Assembly: GCF_902168135.1 (NCBI RefSeq) | Contig: NZ_CABHOL010000041.1 | Span: 1 to 64,000 of the forward strand | DNA length: 64,000 nt | Direction of reading: 5' to 3' | From: an uncultured Fluviicola sp. | GTDB taxonomy: Bacteria > Bacteroidota > Bacteroidia > Flavobacteriales_D > Crocinitomicaceae | Part shown: one piece after another, positions 62,407 through 64,000 of the stretch | Position numbering within the stretch: the first letter of the stretch is position 1 | Layout of the letters: every line of letters begins with the position of its first letter | The notes under the pieces: generated by a model | Told to the model about the DNA's origin: nothing | Databases searched by the model: none | What the model saw: the letters and a program-made list of their open reading frames with translations, nothing else | Program-made: the position numbers and the translations under genes

Positions 62407-63282
62407 TTAATACCCGTACTTTTTCAATTTTTGTTCACTGGCTCTCCAGTCTTTATCCACTTTTACGAAAGTCTCCAGGAATACCTTTTGACCCAAGAAA
62501 GCTTCCATATCCAAACGGGCGTCACGGCCAATGCGTTTCAGCATATCGCCTTTCTTCCCGATAATAATTCCTTTTTGTGAATCGCGTTCCACGATAATCA
62601 GCGCACGGATATGCGTAATGTTTTCGGCTTCTTTGTACGATTCGATTTCTACCTGACACGCGTAAGGAACTTCCTTGTCGCAATGCAGGAAGATTTTTTC
62701 ACGGATCATTTCCGACACGAAGAAACGAACCGGGCGATCAGATAATTCTTCCTTATCAAAATATGCAGGACCTTCCGGAGCCAATTGCAGGATGCGGTCC
62801 CAGATTGTGCTGATATTGAATTTATGCAGGGCAGAAGTCGGGATGATTTCCGCATTCGGAACTTTTTCTTTCCAGTACTGAACACGTTCTTCTAATTTCG
62901 TTTGATCTGCTAAATCGATCTTATTCAGGATCAAAAGAACCGGGATGCGTAATTTGACGATACGTTCAAGCGTTTCCTTGTGGTTCATTTCATTTTCGCT
63001 CATATCCGTAATGAACAATAAAATGTCCGCGTCCTTGAACGAACTTTCCACATAACTCATCATAGCTTCATGAAGCTTATAGGAAGCGTTTACTACTCCC
63101 GGAGTATCGGAGAAAACGATCTGGTGATCGTCTCCGTTTACCAATCCGTGAATACGGTGGCGCGTAGTCTGCGCTTTAGAAGTAACGATGGAAAGCTTTT
63201 CACCAACCAATCCGTTCATAAGCGTCGATTTACCAACATTGGGGCTGCCGACAATATTTACGAAAGCTGATTTGTGAGACAT
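62407..63282 (-). CDS. era: Ribosome-assembly GTPase Era
   Basis: GTPase that binds 16S rRNA and helps 30S maturation. The 291-aa protein has G1 [14 protein letters not shown] (residues 12-25), the G2 region with QTTRHRIHG, G3 DTPG, G4 NKID and G5 TSALHKFN. A KH domain follows with ERDSQKGIIIGKKGDMLKRIG (about 233-253). Length and order match the family. A TACCTTTG -7 box lies 17 nt upstream; der follows. Confidence 0.95.
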   Translation of the reverse strand: MSHKSAFVNIVGSPNVGKSTLMNGLVGEKLSIVTSKAQTTRHRIHGLVNGDDHQIVFSDTPGVVNASYKLHEAMMSYVESSFKDADILLFITDMSENEMNHKETLERIVKLRIPVLLILNKIDLADQTKLEERVQYWKEKVPNAEIIPTSALHKFNISTIWDRILQLAPEGPAYFDKEELSDRPVRFFVSEMIREKIFLHCDKEVPYACQVEIESYKEAENITHIRALIIVERDSQKGIIIGKKGDMLKRIGRDARLDMEAFLGQKVFLETFVKVDKDWRASEQKLKKYGY

Positions 63283-63299
63283 ATCTTAGAAATTTGGTG

Positions 63300-63307
63300 C
63301 AAAGGTA
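63300..63307 (-). promoter_or_regulatory. -7 element of the era-der operon
   Basis: Minus-strand TACCTTTG matches TAnnTTTG; a TTTTTTAG sequence lies at about the -33 distance instead of a strict TTTG. Confidence 0.45.
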
Positions 63308-63401
63308 CGCTTCTTATTCTAAAAAACGGCCGAATTCGATGAATTCATCTGTTAATAGTAGCAAACTCCGGGGTAATTTCCACACAATTGTTCTAAAACA
63401 T

Positions 63402-63435
63402 AAAAACCTGCTTGTCAGATGATAAGCAGGTTTTT
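63402..63435. terminator. Terminator of the YiaA-like gene
   Basis: AAAAACCTGCTT pairs with AAGCAGGTTTTT across a 10-nt loop. On the minus strand it lies directly after the stop of the 63454-63855 gene and ends in T residues; its symmetry allows either direction. Confidence 0.85.
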
Positions 63436-63453
63436 CTTTAATTTATGGTTGAT

Positions 63454-63855
63454 TTAGAATGGTTTCTCCTTAGAAATGGAGTCACGGGTATTTTTCTGAA
63501 CGGCAACGGCACCGAATATGGCCAGTACGAAAGAGAAGGCAAAGAATCCTTTTTCGCTTCCCCACATATTGGCGTTCCACAAGCCAATGATGAGTAAAGC
63601 GATGGAAAGAACGGTACAAAACCAGCTGATTCCGTAATAGATATCCGTTACCGGAATTCCTTCCAGGCGGTCACGTACACTTTTCTGCACACTGATTACC
63701 GAAAAGAGGGCAAACATGATCACGGTGAAATAATATCCTTTGTCGGACAATTGAAGTTGTTTGTTCCCAAAAAGACCGCTGAAGTATCCGATCAATCCTG
63801 TTCCGAAAGCTACCCAGCTGGCAGCGACAAATGCAAATGAAGGTTTCTGAGTCAT
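63454..63855 (-). CDS. YiaA/YiaB-like inner-membrane protein
   Basis: A 133-aa protein with four hydrophobic helices arranged as two two-helix units. Each unit ends in a similar signature: VISVQKSVRDRLEG in the first and AVAVQKNTRDSISK in the second. This duplicated pattern is that of the YiaAB two-helix domain, whose function is unknown. I start at ATG 63855; the upstream extension of 22 residues lacks family similarity. It is monocistronic. Confidence 0.82.
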   Translation of the reverse strand: MTQKPSFAFVAASWVAFGTGLIGYFSGLFGNKQLQLSDKGYYFTVIMFALFSVISVQKSVRDRLEGIPVTDIYYGISWFCTVLSIALLIIGLWNANMWGSEKGFFAFSFVLAIFGAVAVQKNTRDSISKEKPF

Positions 63856-63962
63856 TGTTTTAAGTTTAAAAGTTTTGACAAAGATGTGGTTTGCTAATCT
63901 TTTAGTAAAATGATTTAGCAATACTTGAAAAAGGTGAGTTGCGATTTTCCGTACAGGTGATG

Positions 63963-63991
63963 TTTGTATTTGAAAGGAAAGTGTATTTTTA
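63963..63991 (+). promoter_or_regulatory. Possible outward promoter at the window edge
   Basis: TTTG at 63963-63966, a 17-nt spacer and TATTTTTA at 63984-63991 could drive a gene to the right of the window. Nothing downstream is visible to confirm it. Confidence 0.3.
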
Positions 63992-64000
63992 CCGTATTGG

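Overview
The window reads as a chromosomal segment of a Bacteroidota bacterium, most likely order Flavobacteriales and probably a Fluviicola-like member of the Crocinitomicaceae. The evidence is type IX secretion (T9SS) sorting domains of both kinds (type A and the gliding-motility type B), PorP/SprF-like and PorE-like outer-membrane partners, AraC-type regulators fused to TPR sensors, and promoters of the Bacteroidota form TTTG - about 20 nt - TAnnTTTG. The organism call is inference; no rRNA gene is present. There is no CRISPR array, prophage or intact insertion sequence. Genes are dense and mostly core.

Layout. 0.1-4.7 kb: leuS with unusual AT-rich insertions, then a CbpA-type J-protein and its CbpM modulator. 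4.8-16 kb: a membrane TPR/AraC regulator followed by a four-gene T9SS operon (220-aa secreted protein, 1788-aa repeat adhesin, PorP/SprF, PorE-like OmpA protein). 16-25.2 kb: a nucleotidyltransferase remnant at a perfect palindrome, an aldehyde dehydrogenase/AraC pair with candidate operators, tRNA-Ser(GGA), a YoaK-type membrane protein, L-asparaginase, a transglutaminase-like protein, an orphan HipB-like repressor with two operators, TatD, bacilliredoxin, a DUF6341-like protein and ispD. 25.4-38.2 kb: a choice-of-anchor T9SS cargo, a CDF metal exporter, a desaturase, pth, a secreted protein of unknown function, kdsB, an M61 peptidase, a Fic enzyme next to a 21-bp perfect hairpin, lspA and a DksA-like gene. 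38.5-43.1 kb: a tripartite efflux operon (TetR, TolC, EmrA, EmrB) with a TetR-type operator. 43.5-49.1 kb: an Fe-dependent alcohol dehydrogenase, a GNAT-like protein and a beta-propeller T9SS cargo. 49.2-64 kb: dxs, an AEC transporter, asnS, rpoN with a PAP2-like membrane protein, a second gliding-type C-terminal-domain protein in an operon with a small secreted protein and a metallo-beta-lactamase-fold enzyme, then era-der and a YiaA-like protein.

How parts connect. dxs and ispD are both MEP isoprenoid enzymes, kdsB serves lipid A-Kdo, and lspA processes lipoproteins. The 4.8-16 kb block looks like a self-contained sensor, cell-surface adhesin and export/anchoring unit. A pair of 10-bp direct repeats 21 bp apart lies between the regulator and the adhesin operon and is a good candidate activator site. 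The least explained material is non-coding: a three-copy hairpin repeat that sits in the leaders of leuS and ispD, a family of perfect palindromes with a TTAA centre, and operator-like repeats upstream of several genes.
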